A stretch of DNA of 16,300 bases from Caryophanales bacterium UBA6768 (GCA_002453315.1 DKGO01000048.1:1-16300), one strand, 5' to 3'; counted from the first letter of the stretch, positions 7,212 through 15,820 are shown. The notes: generated by a model not told the origin, from the letters alone. Numbers and translations: made by a program.

Positions 7212-8300
7212 TTAATAGTCAACTTTTTCTAAACGGTCATTTGGACGAAATTTTCTTCCTTGTTTTGCCGAATGTGTGCCATTTAAAAGGACGTTATCTC
7301 CAGTAAAACCAATGTTTATTTTTAACAAACTACTTCCTACACCATACATATCAACTGGAACTTGCTTACTTTCAAAATAACGGATTCTATCTTCGGTAAA
7401 TCCTCCGCTTGCTACAATTTTAACGAAATTGTAGCCCTCATTATCCAATGCATCACGTAAGGCAAAAACCAACTCTGGATTAACCCCTCGCGGATCAAAG
7501 GTCCCCATTAAATGATGGTTTCGTAAAAAGTATTTATCCACTAATGTTCTCGATGTATCAAGGCGTACGGCTACTAACTTCTCACCAAATTCCTTGGCTA
7601 GCTTTAATGAATCAGTAATGACGTCATTATTATAATCAACGAGTGCAATTAAATCATCTTCGGGAAAAACTTCATGGTAAGCTTTTGTCGTTGCAACGAT
7701 ATCACCACGAAACATTTGGATTAATGCATGTGGCATCGTTCCCATTCCATGCTTCCCCCACCACTCATTCATTGCATGGGTTGCTTGTGCTGTTGAACCA
7801 CCAATAAATGCAGCATAGCCATCACCAGCTTGTTGTGTGAAATGATCATCACGGTCCCCCATGAAAATAACTGGTTTTGAATGGGCGGCTTTCACTACAT
7901 TGTATACATTTGTTGCGACCGATGTTCTTCTTGATAATATACCATCGATAATTCCTTCTAAAAAACCGAAATATTGATATGGCCCTGTAATGGTTAGTAC
8001 TGTTTCAAAAGGCTTTATCTTATCCCCATCTTTTAAAGAATATATTTCTAATTCATCTGGATTATCGGCAAACGTATGAATTAATGCTATCGATTCGTCA
8101 GTCCCACATAATACTGCCTCTTCTTTTTGAAAAAACTGCATTGTTACAACATTATTTGCTAATTTTTCCTCAACAATCTTTTTTGTTTTCAGGAAATATA
8201 CCGCCGAAAACCAGCCTTCCTTGACCCTTTCATCAAATTTAAATGTTTTATTTGTTAAACGACTAATCTTACCTTGTAATTTTTGTTCGATTTCTTTCAT
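7212..8300 (-). CDS. Nicotinate phosphoribosyltransferase
   Basis: NAD salvage enzyme joining nicotinate and PRPP to form nicotinate mononucleotide in the cytosol. The 362-residue protein is of the short NAPRTase class, as opposed to the roughly 480-residue PncB type. Recognisable elements are the N-terminal strand-rich domain with GWFSAVYFLKT (29-39), the barrel region GILSRRTSVATNV (120-132), HFTQQAGDGYAAF (153-165) with GGSTAQATH (167-175), GTMPHALIQ (187-195), VRLDTSR (245-251), VASGGFTEDRI (296-306) and DMYGVGSSL (317-325). The C-terminus ends soon after GRKFRPNDRLEKV, as is usual for this class. GAGGGTG lies about 8 nt before the ATG at 8300, 19 nt after the sftA stop codon, so it is co-transcribed with sftA. 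Nicotinamide as substrate is less likely but not excluded from sequence. Confidence 0.93.
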   Translation of the reverse strand: MKEIEQKLQGKISRLTNKTFKFDERVKEGWFSAVYFLKTKKIVEEKLANNVVTMQFFQKEEAVLCGTDESIALIHTFADNPDELEIYSLKDGDKIKPFETVLTITGPYQYFGFLEGIIDGILSRRTSVATNVYNVVKAAHSKPVIFMGDRDDHFTQQAGDGYAAFIGGSTAQATHAMNEWWGKHGMGTMPHALIQMFRGDIVATTKAYHEVFPEDDLIALVDYNNDVITDSLKLAKEFGEKLVAVRLDTSRTLVDKYFLRNHHLMGTFDPRGVNPELVFALRDALDNEGYNFVKIVASGGFTEDRIRYFESKQVPVDMYGVGSSLLKINIGFTGDNVLLNGTHSAKQGRKFRPNDRLEKVDY

Positions 8301-8319
8301 TTTTTACACCCTCAAATTA

Positions 8320-10410
8320 TTATGTAGTTTTTAAATAGTCTTCTAATTGAGATTTTGTTAACAATACTTCTCTTGGTTTTGATCCATTTGGACCTCCAAT
8401 TATCCCTTTATCATATAATAAATCAATAAGTCTTGCCGCACGATTATACCCTATTCTAAATTGTCTTTGCAACAGGGAAGTGCTTGCCTGATTATTCTCT
8501 ACAACAAATACAATAACATCATGTAAGAGCTCATCTTCATCTTCCATTTCCGTTACGTTAAGTAGTTGCTCCTGTTCAAAAAAATAATTTGGCTTAGCGA
8601 TAGACCTCATGTAGTTAGTGACGCGATTAATTTCATCATCAGAAACAAATGGCCCTTGCAAACGTAAGCTCTTCCCAGACCCATTTTCAATAAATAGCAT
8701 GTCACCTTTACCGAGTAATTTTTCAGCACCATTACTATCTAGTATTGTTCGCGAATCGACCTGTGATGATACTGTAAACGCAATACGTGTTGGAATATTT
8801 GCTTTAATCAACCCTGTAATGACATCCACTGACGGTCGTTGTGTTGCTAGTAATAAATGAATCCCAGCAGCCCGAGCCTTTTGCGCGATTCTACAAATAG
8901 CATCTTCCACATCTTGAGGAGAAACCATCATTAAATCCGCTAATTCATCGATGACGATAACCAAAAAGGGCATTTTTTCATCATCTAATTGACCATTTAC
9001 TACTTTTTCATTATATTTTTCAATATTTCTTACACTTGCTTGCACAAATTTTTCATATCTGCTTTCCATTTCATTAACTGCCCAATTTAGGGCAGCTGTA
9101 GCTGCCTTTGCATCTGTAATCACTGGTGAGATTAAATGTGGAATCCCATTATATGGTGCGAGCTCTACCATTTTAGGATCAATCAGTAAAAATTTAACCT
9201 CATCATGATGTGATTTATATAACAAACTAATCAAAATCGTATTAATACACACACTCTTTCCGGAACCTGTTGCACCAGCAATTAATCCATGGGGCATTTT
9301 TTCTATGTTCGTAATTAACGGCTCTCCCTCTATGGTTAGGCCTAATGCAATCGTTAAAGGGGATGCATGTTGGTGAAAAACACTCGTTTCAACAATTTCC
9401 TTTAAAGTCACCATTTGTGGAAACTGATTGGGAACTTCTATTCCAACCGTATTACGACCAGGAATAGGTGCCTCTATTCGTATTTCCTTAGCAGCTAAAT
9501 TTAACTTTAAATCATCCGCTAAATTTCTAATCTTACTCACTTTGACACCCAATTCTGGTTGAATTTCAAACCTCGTTACTGAAGGTCCTTGAGTCACATG
9601 GACTACCTTTGCCGCAATGTTAAAGTTATTTAGTGCTTGCTCTAATAACCTTTGTTGCTCTTGAACCCATTTCATATCATCCACATCTTGAATGACAGGG
9701 TCAGCTAATAAATCCATCGGGTTTTGCACATCGTAATCATGGTCTTTATTTTGTTGACCATCATTTTTAAATGTATGAAATTGATTCGATGATATTCCTT
9801 TTTTTCTATGACCTACATTGTCTTTAACATGCGTTTTCCTGTCAGTTAGGTTTTCACCTCGACGCTTATAAGATGGTATATCTAATGAATGGCTTTTTTT
9901 AGCTGTGAAAGTTGTACCTAAGGAATTTTGCTGGTTTTCCGGAAATTGTTGTTGATCCTTATTGCTATGTAATGAATGATCCTTTCTTCCCGTTGCTTCA
10001 ACATTCTTTCGGCCACTATTGATTTCAGATTCTCTATTTCTTTTTTTCGAATCAATTTGATCTTGAGCCTGCTTTCTTCGTAAAAATGCAGGAATCTCCT
10101 CCATTTCTTTTAGCCTTTTCTCCCGTTGATACAATTGATAACTTGAATTAGATGCAGGATATGTACGTTGATGATTCTTTTTTCGTGGAACCCGCTTGGA
10201 TTGTACTTTAGCAGGGATGTATTTCCGTTTGTTACTACTTTCTGGTATATCGGCATCAGGAATGACAGGAAAGCGAAAAGAAGATTTTGTTTTATTTCCC
10301 ACTTGAGGCTCATGTTCTACCTCATTGGAATAATGCTCATCATCCCCTACCACTTCCTCAAAAAAAATATTCGATATTTTCCCCTTTAATCTATCCCATT
10401 TACTATCCAT
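8320..10410 (-). CDS. sftA: DNA translocase SftA (soluble FtsK/SpoIIIE family)
   Basis: Septum-associated ATPase that moves chromosomal DNA away from the closing division septum. The 696-residue protein has no membrane segments, which separates SftA from SpoIIIE/FtsK. Residues about 1-240 are a basic, Gln/Asn/Ser-rich low-complexity linker starting with a short amphipathic stretch (WDRLKGKISNIFFEEV). Residues about 245-345 are the alpha part. Residues about 350-600 are the RecA-like motor: Walker A GATGSGKS (379-386), Walker B FLVIVIDELAD (482-492), ATQRPSVDVITG (522-533). Residues about 625-692 are the winged-helix gamma domain (LLQRQFRIGYNRAARLIDLL), which recognises polarity sequences. It is shorter than B. 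subtilis SftA (about 950 residues, from memory) through the linker. AGGAGA lies about 14 nt upstream of the ATG; an in-frame TGA 6 nt upstream excludes an earlier start. It follows ytpQ by 40 nt. Confidence 0.96.
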   Translation of the reverse strand: MDSKWDRLKGKISNIFFEEVVGDDEHYSNEVEHEPQVGNKTKSSFRFPVIPDADIPESSNKRKYIPAKVQSKRVPRKKNHQRTYPASNSSYQLYQREKRLKEMEEIPAFLRRKQAQDQIDSKKRNRESEINSGRKNVEATGRKDHSLHSNKDQQQFPENQQNSLGTTFTAKKSHSLDIPSYKRRGENLTDRKTHVKDNVGHRKKGISSNQFHTFKNDGQQNKDHDYDVQNPMDLLADPVIQDVDDMKWVQEQQRLLEQALNNFNIAAKVVHVTQGPSVTRFEIQPELGVKVSKIRNLADDLKLNLAAKEIRIEAPIPGRNTVGIEVPNQFPQMVTLKEIVETSVFHQHASPLTIALGLTIEGEPLITNIEKMPHGLIAGATGSGKSVCINTILISLLYKSHHDEVKFLLIDPKMVELAPYNGIPHLISPVITDAKAATAALNWAVNEMESRYEKFVQASVRNIEKYNEKVVNGQLDDEKMPFLVIVIDELADLMMVSPQDVEDAICRIAQKARAAGIHLLLATQRPSVDVITGLIKANIPTRIAFTVSSQVDSRTILDSNGAEKLLGKGDMLFIENGSGKSLRLQGPFVSDDEINRVTNYMRSIAKPNYFFEQEQLLNVTEMEDEDELLHDVIVFVVENNQASTSLLQRQFRIGYNRAARLIDLLYDKGIIGGPNGSKPREVLLTKSQLEDYLKTT

Positions 10411-10450
10411 GATTGTTCACACTTTCTCCTAAATATTCTGTTTATTATTT

Positions 10451-11260
10451 TTATTTTTTACCTCTAGGTTTTTTTCTGGCCATAATAAAAATCGGTTCTA
10501 AATGTTTATTTTCATATATAAATGATAAAGAAGTAATCGGGATTCTTCCTTCAGCAAAAAATTTCATGGTCATTTGTGCTAAAATATCATAACCAGTATC
10601 ATTTCTAATATCAGCAATAATAAGTACATCCTGATGGGGGACAGCAATGGCTACGTCGCCTTCACAATTGCTAGCCATTTTTTCAAGGAATGAATCATTT
10701 AAAATTCGGCTTGCATCATATCCATCTTGTGTTGCTATAAAATAAAAGTCATTTTCTGCTACTGAGTCTTTTTTAAATGACGTATCTAAGGAGCGAACAT
10801 TGAATAAAGCCGTTTCTAGCAGTTGCTCCTCATTCCACGCTTCCTTTTCTAATACTTCTTTTTCTATTAATTTATAAGATTTCCCTAAATCAATGGCGAA
10901 AAAAATCCGTGTTTCCGCTGTATGATCTTTTGTTACTAAACTTTTTCCTGCGTTTGTTTCAGTTGGAAACGAAGTTGAACGAATAACTGGAAAAATGCTT
11001 TTTTCCATCCCTGTTAAGGTGTACTGTTTATTCATCAAAGATAGTGATTCGTTTAAATGTGCCACTAATTCATCAATAGCCACCTGGCCTCTTTCATTAT
11101 ACTTGGCAATGATTTGAGGTAATTTTACATTTACACCTTGCTTTGATTCTTTCCATTCGATACGAAAAACATCATTGTCACGATTAAAGGAAATACGATA
11201 TTGTGAATTTGCTAAACGTTCTTCTAAAATTCGTTTCATTTTCATACTATTCATCGACAT
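10451..11260 (-). CDS. ytpQ: DUF1444 family protein YtpQ
   Basis: A 269-residue protein of the DUF1444 (YtpQ/UPF0354) family of unknown function, conserved next to sftA in Bacillaceae. It is soluble and mixed alpha/beta, with no signal peptide or membrane segment. Its N-terminus is MSMNSMKMKRILEERLA and its C-terminus is basic (MARKKPRGKK). AGGGG lies 7 nt before the first ATG, which is preferred over the three Met codons that follow within 8 residues. It is the first gene of the ytpQ-sftA run, with a 40-nt gap to sftA. B. subtilis has ytpP before and ytpR between ytpQ and sftA; both are absent here. Confidence 0.92.
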   Translation of the reverse strand: MSMNSMKMKRILEERLANSQYRISFNRDNDVFRIEWKESKQGVNVKLPQIIAKYNERGQVAIDELVAHLNESLSLMNKQYTLTGMEKSIFPVIRSTSFPTETNAGKSLVTKDHTAETRIFFAIDLGKSYKLIEKEVLEKEAWNEEQLLETALFNVRSLDTSFKKDSVAENDFYFIATQDGYDASRILNDSFLEKMASNCEGDVAIAVPHQDVLIIADIRNDTGYDILAQMTMKFFAEGRIPITSLSFIYENKHLEPIFIMARKKPRGKK

Positions 11261-11630
11261 TGTAAAGCCCCTATCTAAAATTCTCCTGTTACTAGTTTAT
11301 CATATTATCGTCAATACTTTAACAACGATGTATGCTTTGAGTGAGATTTTACATTCACAAAGAGGGATTACTCTGTCTATCATATTTTATCGATCACCGT
11401 GAATCTCTTCTCCTAATTGCTATACAGTTTAGAAAGGATTACATCGCAAATTCTCGTTCAAAAAATGCACAAACTGGCCAAATACATAATAAAACGGAGC
11501 GTCCCTGATTTTAGGTTGCTTATCAATTTTCCCTTTAATTATGTGTATGATACTTTTCATTCATAAATATATCTTTAGTTATTTGCCCTATATGGCGATG
11601 TTTCGTATAATGTGGTTTGGAGGGATATTA
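11261..11630. other. 370-bp divergent intergenic region between ytpQ and ytoQ
   Basis: AT-rich divergent gap. It contains a candidate ytpQ promoter on the minus strand (TATGAT at 11299-11304, TTGTTA at 11320-11325, spacer 15 bp; a second -35-like TTGACG at 11309-11314) and the ytoQ promoter at its right end. No supported gene was found: the only small frame with an ATG near 11467 (33 codons) lacks a ribosome binding site. The part from about 11360 to 11570 has no recognisable structure. Confidence 0.5.
11583..11611 (+). promoter_or_regulatory. Sigma-A promoter of ytoQ
   Basis: TTGCCC (11583-11588), 17-bp spacer, perfect TATAAT (11606-11611), 19 bp before the ATG at 11631. GGAGGG lies immediately behind it, so the expected leader is very short. 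Confidence 0.7.
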
Positions 11631-12071
11631 ATGAAATTAACTGTTTATCTAGCTGGAGAAATCCATACCGAGTGGAGAAAGGAATTGCAACAAAAAGCGG
11701 AGAAAGCAAGTTTACCACTAACTTTTGTTGCTCCACAAACAAATCATGACCGATCAGATAATATTGGGGAAGAAGTTTTAGGAAAGCAACCGGGGAAATT
11801 GTATAAAGATCATGCTGCTTCCGATATTAATAATTTCCGCACAGCAGTCATGATGCAAAAGGCCGACGTTGTTATCGCATTATTTGGAGACCAGTATCGC
11901 CAATGGAACACTGCAATGGATGCTAGTACCGCAATTACGTTAAATAAACCAACTATAATCATTCGACCGGAAAATTTAATCCATCCATTAAAAGAATTAT
12001 CAAATAAGGCAAATGTTACTGTAGAAACGGTTGACCAAGCGATTCAAGTATTACAATATATTTATGACTAA
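11631..12071 (+). CDS. ytoQ: YtoQ family protein
   Basis: A 146-residue cytosolic protein of the YtoQ family, which has the Rossmann-like fold of nucleoside 2-deoxyribosyltransferases. Visible features are the N-terminal strand MKLTVYLAGEIHTEW, a middle segment VVIALFGDQYRQWNTAMDAS and LNKPTIIIRP, which follow the sugar/nucleobase-binding layout of that fold (ADVVIALFGD and the xWNTAxDxS helix). A biochemical activity has not, to my knowledge, been settled. The ATG at 11631 with GGAGGG about 7 nt upstream is chosen over the in-frame ATG at 11541, whose extra 30 residues would overlap the promoter. It is monocistronic: its own promoter precedes it and a strong hairpin terminator follows. Confidence 0.9.
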   Translation: MKLTVYLAGEIHTEWRKELQQKAEKASLPLTFVAPQTNHDRSDNIGEEVLGKQPGKLYKDHAASDINNFRTAVMMQKADVVIALFGDQYRQWNTAMDASTAITLNKPTIIIRPENLIHPLKELSNKANVTVETVDQAIQVLQYIYD

Positions 12072-12081
12072 ATATAAAGCG

Positions 12082-12108
12082 GCAGTGGGAAAACCACTGC
12101 TTTTTTTT
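12082..12108 (+). terminator. Rho-independent terminator after ytoQ
   Basis: Stem GCAGTGG (12082-12088) / CCACTGC (12094-12100), loop GAAAA, followed by eight T. On the minus strand the same stem is followed by CGCTTTATATTT, so it probably also ends transcription of the convergent DUF84 gene. Confidence 0.93.
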
Positions 12109-12114
12109 ATGTTA

Positions 12115-12618
12115 CTATTTGTTGTCGTACATTGCTTGACCCTTTAACAGTCTAATAACATGGACAAACATATCATCCCGTAAGATTTCACCATTCGTAA
12201 AAATACCGATAGCTCCCTCATGATGACGAATACCTTGTTTATTGACATAGTCATCCACTAGTTCACTTAATTCATGACCTTGTTTTAAATAGGAAGAAAA
12301 TTGTTTAGGTAAAGGAATACGTGCTCCGGCCGCTGTATATAAACTGCCATTAGCTGTCACCAATGCCCCCCAGTTACATAAAAATGGATGACAATCAATA
12401 TACATCACACCACCCTCTAAACCAATCCCAATTGTTTGTTTTTGAAGTTGCTGTGCAGCCATAGCTCGATTAATTGCCCCTTTTTTCGTTTCATGGTCAG
12501 AAAGTGGTTGATTTGACACATTAGAAGCAACAGTTGCAGTCATAATTTTTTCATTTGGAAAACATGATTGGACTGCTCTTAGCTTTGCTTTATTTTTTGA
12601 ACCGAGCACTATTGTCAT
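12115..12618 (-). CDS. DUF84 family inosine/xanthosine triphosphatase
   Basis: A 167-residue protein of the DUF84/YjjX family, which hydrolyses non-canonical purine nucleotides (ITP, XTP) and so keeps deaminated bases out of nucleic acid. Motifs are GSKNKAKLRAV (6-16) at the N-terminus; SNVSNQPLSDHETKKGAINRA at about 32-52, matching the family pattern V-S-x-Q-P-x-S-D-x-E-T-x-x-G-A-x-x-R-A; GIGLEGG at 64-70; and a C-terminal half with HHEGAIGIFTNG. Length is typical. AAGGGGG lies 8 nt before the ATG; a second ATG 5 nt upstream is out of frame. It lies 65 nt downstream of the M42 peptidase gene, likely the same transcript, and shares the terminator with ytoQ. Confidence 0.9.
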   Translation of the reverse strand: MTIVLGSKNKAKLRAVQSCFPNEKIMTATVASNVSNQPLSDHETKKGAINRAMAAQQLQKQTIGIGLEGGVMYIDCHPFLCNWGALVTANGSLYTAAGARIPLPKQFSSYLKQGHELSELVDDYVNKQGIRHHEGAIGIFTNGEILRDDMFVHVIRLLKGQAMYDNK

Positions 12619-12683
12619 GTCATGGTCCCCCTTCGCCCATGATATTGCTTTTTCAATATATCTAAATACTCCATTAAAACATG

Positions 12684-13748
12684 TTATCCTTTTCGGATTA
12701 ATTCTAATGTTGAATCGTCGAAATTTTGTATCAATGTCACTAAAAGTTCCTTTGCCGCTGTGTAATCATCCACATGAATGATAGATGCAGATGTATGAAT
12801 ATAGCGTGAACAAATACCGATGACAGCCGATGGTATACCCTCATTTTCAATATGTACACGGCCAGCATCAGTACCACCCTGTGAAACGAAATATTGATAA
12901 GGAATATGATTCTCCTCTGCAGTTTCCAGTATCAATTCCCTCATTCCTCGGTGGGTAATCATCGTTCTATCCATAATCCTTAACAATGCTCCTTCACCTA
13001 ATTGACCAAACTCCTCTTTTTTCCCTGACATATCATTAGCAGGTGAAGCATCTAAAGCAAAAAACACATCTGGTTGAATCATGTTTGCCGCTGTTTTTGC
13101 TCCCCTTAAACCAACTTCCTCTTGTACGGTGGCTCCAGAAAACAATTCATTTGGTGTTTGTTCATCCTTTAATTCCTTCAACAGTTCTATAGCCAATCCA
13201 CATCCATATCGATTATCCCATGCTTTCGCTAAAATTTTCTTTTCATTTGCCATCGGTGTAAAGGGGCAAATTGGGACAATTGTATCTCCCGGTCTTACGC
13301 CTATATTTTTTACATCTATTTCATTATCGGCACCAATATCAATCAGCATGTTGGTTACTTCCATCGGTTTCTTCCGTTGTTCAGGTGTTAAATTATGGGG
13401 GGGAATTGAACCAATGACACCAATTACAGGACCATTACTTGTCATTATTTGTACACGTTGTGCCAATAACACTTGATTCCACCAACCACCTAACGTTTGA
13501 AAACGGATCATGCCATTTTCCGTAATTTGTGTCACCATAAAGCCAACTTCATCCATATGGCCAGCAACCATGATTTTAGGGCCATTCCCTTTTTTTACCC
13601 CAAATACACTGCCGAGATTATCATAAATTACTTCATCTGAAAATTTTTTCAATTGTTGTTCCATATAGTTACGGACACGACCTTCGTCTCCGGGTGCACC
13701 TTGTAATTCAGTTAAAGCTTCAAACATCATAAGAGTTTCTGTATTCAT
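12684..13748 (-). CDS. ytoP: M42 family metallo-aminopeptidase YtoP
   Basis: A cytosolic di-metal aminopeptidase of family M42 (glutamyl aminopeptidase/FrvX/YtoP/TET type), 354 residues as usual. Metal ligands and catalytic residues are all present: H64 and D66 in GHMDEVG, bridging D178 in AWDNRYG, catalytic E210 with E211 in [11 protein letters not shown]233 in ALDAS and H318 in YIHTS. The PDZ-like insertion characteristic of M42 falls at about 75-165. Family members assemble as tetrahedral dodecamers and trim short peptides. AAGGAAGG lies 9 nt before the ATG. It is divergent from the small PepSY-like gene, as in the B. subtilis ytoP region, and is followed by the DUF84 gene. Confidence 0.95.
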   Translation of the reverse strand: MNTETLMMFEALTELQGAPGDEGRVRNYMEQQLKKFSDEVIYDNLGSVFGVKKGNGPKIMVAGHMDEVGFMVTQITENGMIRFQTLGGWWNQVLLAQRVQIMTSNGPVIGVIGSIPPHNLTPEQRKKPMEVTNMLIDIGADNEIDVKNIGVRPGDTIVPICPFTPMANEKKILAKAWDNRYGCGLAIELLKELKDEQTPNELFSGATVQEEVGLRGAKTAANMIQPDVFFALDASPANDMSGKKEEFGQLGEGALLRIMDRTMITHRGMRELILETAEENHIPYQYFVSQGGTDAGRVHIENEGIPSAVIGICSRYIHTSASIIHVDDYTAAKELLVTLIQNFDDSTLELIRKG

Positions 13749-13780
13749 TATTTCAATCCTTCCTTACCAATTATTGTTCA

Positions 13781-13789
13781 TGTTATAAT
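13781..13789 (+). promoter_or_regulatory. Extended -10 promoter candidate for the small membrane protein
   Basis: TGT followed by TATAAT (13784-13789) forms an extended -10 element about 50 bp before the ATG at 13839. No good -35 is visible at 16-18 bp spacing, which extended -10 promoters can lack. Confidence 0.45.
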
Positions 13790-13838
13790 AAATTTGGTAA
13801 TATGTTATATTAAGTGAATATATTGAGGTGAAAATAAA

Positions 13839-14153
13839 ATGAAGAGGAAAAACATTATCCTATCATTAATCGTAGGCATAGTCGTTGGATTTCTCTTACG
13901 GGATCAGTTAGGTAATTCTCAAAAGCTATCCCCAGAAAAAGCATTACAATATGCAAAGGAGACTTTTCAAAAAAACAGTCCAATTAATGGTTCTTGGATT
14001 TACATGAAACCAAGAAGGTTCGAAAAAAACGGATTAGTTTACGATACATACCGTGGTGGTATTAGCAAAAATATAGATGGTGTAAATAAGCAATTCGAGT
14101 TTTTTTCTGATATAAAAACGGGAACAATTATAGATGTTCAGCCTTTAGATTAA
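13839..14153 (+). CDS. Small PepSY-like membrane/secreted protein (YtzB-like)
   Basis: A 104-residue protein with a basic N-terminus (MKRKN) and one hydrophobic segment at about 6-20 (IILSLIVGIVVGFLL), acting as membrane anchor or uncleaved signal. The rest is exported: LSPEKALQYAKETFQKNSPINGSW and a strand-rich end in which VYDTYRGGISK and FFSDIKTGTIIDV follow the PepSY/propeptide pattern (helix with AL..A, then strands, ending TGxIIDV). PepSY-type domains often restrain peptidases, and this gene is divergent from the aminopeptidase ytoP, but a link is only inference because YtoP is cytosolic. GAGGTG lies 8 nt before the ATG. Position and size match B. subtilis YtzB from memory; the symbol is not assigned. 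Its 3' end runs into the tandem hairpin array. Confidence 0.78.
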   Translation: MKRKNIILSLIVGIVVGFLLRDQLGNSQKLSPEKALQYAKETFQKNSPINGSWIYMKPRRFEKNGLVYDTYRGGISKNIDGVNKQFEFFSDIKTGTIIDVQPLD

Positions 14154-14167
14154 CAGTTTAAAATAAA

Positions 14168-14530
14168 CCCTTGAGTGCCCTTCTACAAGGAAAATCTGTT
14201 GAGAAGGGCAGTCAAACGACCTTCGAGTGCCCTTCTATATGGAAAATCTGATGAGAATGGCATCCAAACTGCTTCCGAGTGCCCTTCTACATGAAAAATA
14301 TGTTGAGAAGGGCAGTCAAACGACCTTCGAGTTCCCTTCTACATGAAAAATCCGTTGAGAAGGGCAGTCAAACGACCCGCGAGTGCCCTTCTACATGAAA
14401 ATCCGATGAGAAGGGCAGTCAAACGACCCGCGTGTGCCCTTCTACATGAAAAATCCGATGAGAAGGGCAGTCAAACGACCTTCGAGTGCCCTTCTACATG
14501 AAAAATCCGTTGAGAATGGCAGTCAAACAA
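14168..14530. repeat. Seven tandem 52-bp units forming an alternating hairpin array
   Basis: The unit is left arm TGCCCTTCT, 17-nt loop (typically ACATGAAAAATCCGTTG), right arm AGAAGGGCA, 17-nt linker (typically GTCAAACGACCTTCGAG). Left arms start at 14176, 14228, 14280, 14332, 14384, 14435 and 14487. Right arms start at 14202, 14254, 14306, 14358, 14409, 14461 and 14513. Arms therefore alternate every 26 bp, with a single 1-bp slip (one A lost in the loop of unit 5). Deviations are left arm TTCCCTTCT in unit 4 and right arm AGAATGGCA in units 2 and 7. The 52-bp period is not a multiple of 3, so this is not coding. It fills most of the 14154-14588 gap between two convergent genes, where no other terminator is seen. 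Confidence 0.97.
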
Positions 14531-14588
14531 CTAATTGATTACTTAGAAGGAAGGTACAATGAATAATCGCCATGATTGCTACCGATTA

Positions 14589-15452
14589 TTATTCCTTGTT
14601 AATATAATTTTTACCTTGTCTTTGGATAGTTTCCTTCATTTTCCCATCGTGATCAAATTTTATCGCTCGATAATAGGCATCATGATAATATGTGAACCAT
14701 GCTTCCCGTTCATACCCGTAAGCCATCCATTTTTCCTTTGCGAGAACAGAGGTAACAGGATAGTCATCATATGCAAGTGCCCAAAGTTTATTTTGATGCC
14801 CATGTGTAGGCATTAAATCTGCCATATGTATAAAACAATCATTGCCTTCTTCATAGACAAGAATACAATGTCCATCACTGTGGCCACCTGTATGAATCAT
14901 TTTTAATCCTTCAGTAATTTGAATTTCATTAGTAAAAGGTTGCATCTGGGTTTGAACTGACTCCCAATTTATTGGCCAATACGTATTTACTGAACGAATA
15001 TTCGGATGTCTCATTTCGTTCCATTCTACATCAGAAGTAATGATAGGGATATCTTTAAAAACCGGTTCAAACGAATTTCCTATCTTTTTTGTTAATCCGG
15101 ATGCATGATCAAAATGTAAATGGGTCATCAATATATAGTCAATGTCAGAAATCGATATATTCAATTCTGAGAGTGATTCCTCTAGAAAGGATTCTTCCAA
15201 TACACCAAAATTTCTTTTTTGCTTATCCGTTAACTTATCATTTCCCATACCAGTGTCAATCAAATAATTTTTTCCATGTAACTGTAATAAAATTGGATCT
15301 GTTCTTAACTCAATTTGATTTTTATCATTTACGGGATATTTTCTACTCCATAATGGTTTTGGTACTACGCCGAACATAGCACCACCATCAAGTAGGTTCA
15401 CTCCACCACTTAGCCAAGTGAGAGTTGCATTGCCTATTTGCATTTTTTCCAT
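14589..15452 (-). CDS. ytnP: Metallo-beta-lactamase-fold lactonase/hydrolase YtnP
   Basis: A 287-residue MBL-fold hydrolase. The binuclear metal site is complete: HLHFDH with H111, H113, D115 and H116, then H191 (GGHSDGH), D212 (MADLMPT) and H257 (YYHD). The N-terminal [13 protein letters not shown] and the length match the YtnP/AHL-lactonase-like clade; B. subtilis YtnP is reported as a lactonase acting on signalling lactones, so quorum quenching is a plausible role by homology. There is no signal peptide. GGAGG lies 10 nt before the ATG at 15452; an alternative start at Met4 would be about 19 nt away and is less likely. It is divergent from ytzH, with a shared 77-bp gap, and converges on the hairpin array. 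The exact substrate cannot be read from sequence. Confidence 0.92.
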   Translation of the reverse strand: MEKMQIGNATLTWLSGGVNLLDGGAMFGVVPKPLWSRKYPVNDKNQIELRTDPILLQLHGKNYLIDTGMGNDKLTDKQKRNFGVLEESFLEESLSELNISISDIDYILMTHLHFDHASGLTKKIGNSFEPVFKDIPIITSDVEWNEMRHPNIRSVNTYWPINWESVQTQMQPFTNEIQITEGLKMIHTGGHSDGHCILVYEEGNDCFIHMADLMPTHGHQNKLWALAYDDYPVTSVLAKEKWMAYGYEREAWFTYYHDAYYRAIKFDHDGKMKETIQRQGKNYINKE

Positions 15453-15529
15453 AGATTTTCTTCCTCCTTTTAAAAAAATGAATAATTACAAATTTAAGTA
15501 CGTATACTACGATGGAGGTGATCAGACAT

Positions 15530-15820
15530 ATGTACTTAACAGTGCATAATCAATTAACTCTTTTACATGATTTACTAGATGAGCAAGCCATTTACCGCAC
15601 CGTATCATTAAATGAATATAAACAAATTAGACGACTTGTCCAAGCAATATGCACAAATAACGATATCGATGAAGAATTATTATCTATTTTACCAGAAATA
15701 TATAACTATGGCATAAAAGGTGAATTATCACAATCCCAATTAGAACATATTGTTACCAATGAAACGAATATCAAAAAATGGTTGCATACGATTCACAGGG
15801 CAAAAATGAAAATAAGTTGA
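15530..15820 (+). CDS. ytzH: YtzH-like protein
   Basis: A 96-residue, largely helical cytosolic protein of the YtzH family, of unknown function (about 92 residues in B. subtilis). The sequence MYLTVHNQLTLLHDLLDEQ at the N-terminus and a Leu-rich helical rest show no membrane segment or catalytic motif. The start at 15530 is preferred over the upstream ATG at 15512, which overlaps its own Shine-Dalgarno ATGGAGGTG; the chosen ATG is 9 nt behind GGAGGTG. A TATACT at 15503-15508 could be its -10, without a clear -35. The neighbourhood with ytnP (divergent) matches B. subtilis. It ends 18 bp before the convergent lipid kinase gene. Confidence 0.88.
   Translation: MYLTVHNQLTLLHDLLDEQAIYRTVSLNEYKQIRRLVQAICTNNDIDEELLSILPEIYNYGIKGELSQSQLEHIVTNETNIKKWLHTIHRAKMKIS

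Noticed and set aside
11467..11568. Small 33-codon reading frame in the ytpQ-ytoQ gap
   Set aside because: No ribosome binding site before its ATG and no recognisable protein; it overlaps AT-rich leader DNA near the ytoQ promoter.
11541..11630. N-terminal 30-residue extension of YtoQ
   Set aside because: It would start upstream of and span the TTGCCC/TATAAT promoter, while a GGAGGG site precedes the ATG at 11631, which gives the normal family length.
14168..14530. CRISPR array
   Set aside because: The 52-bp units are repeated over their whole length; there are no variable spacers and no cas genes nearby.
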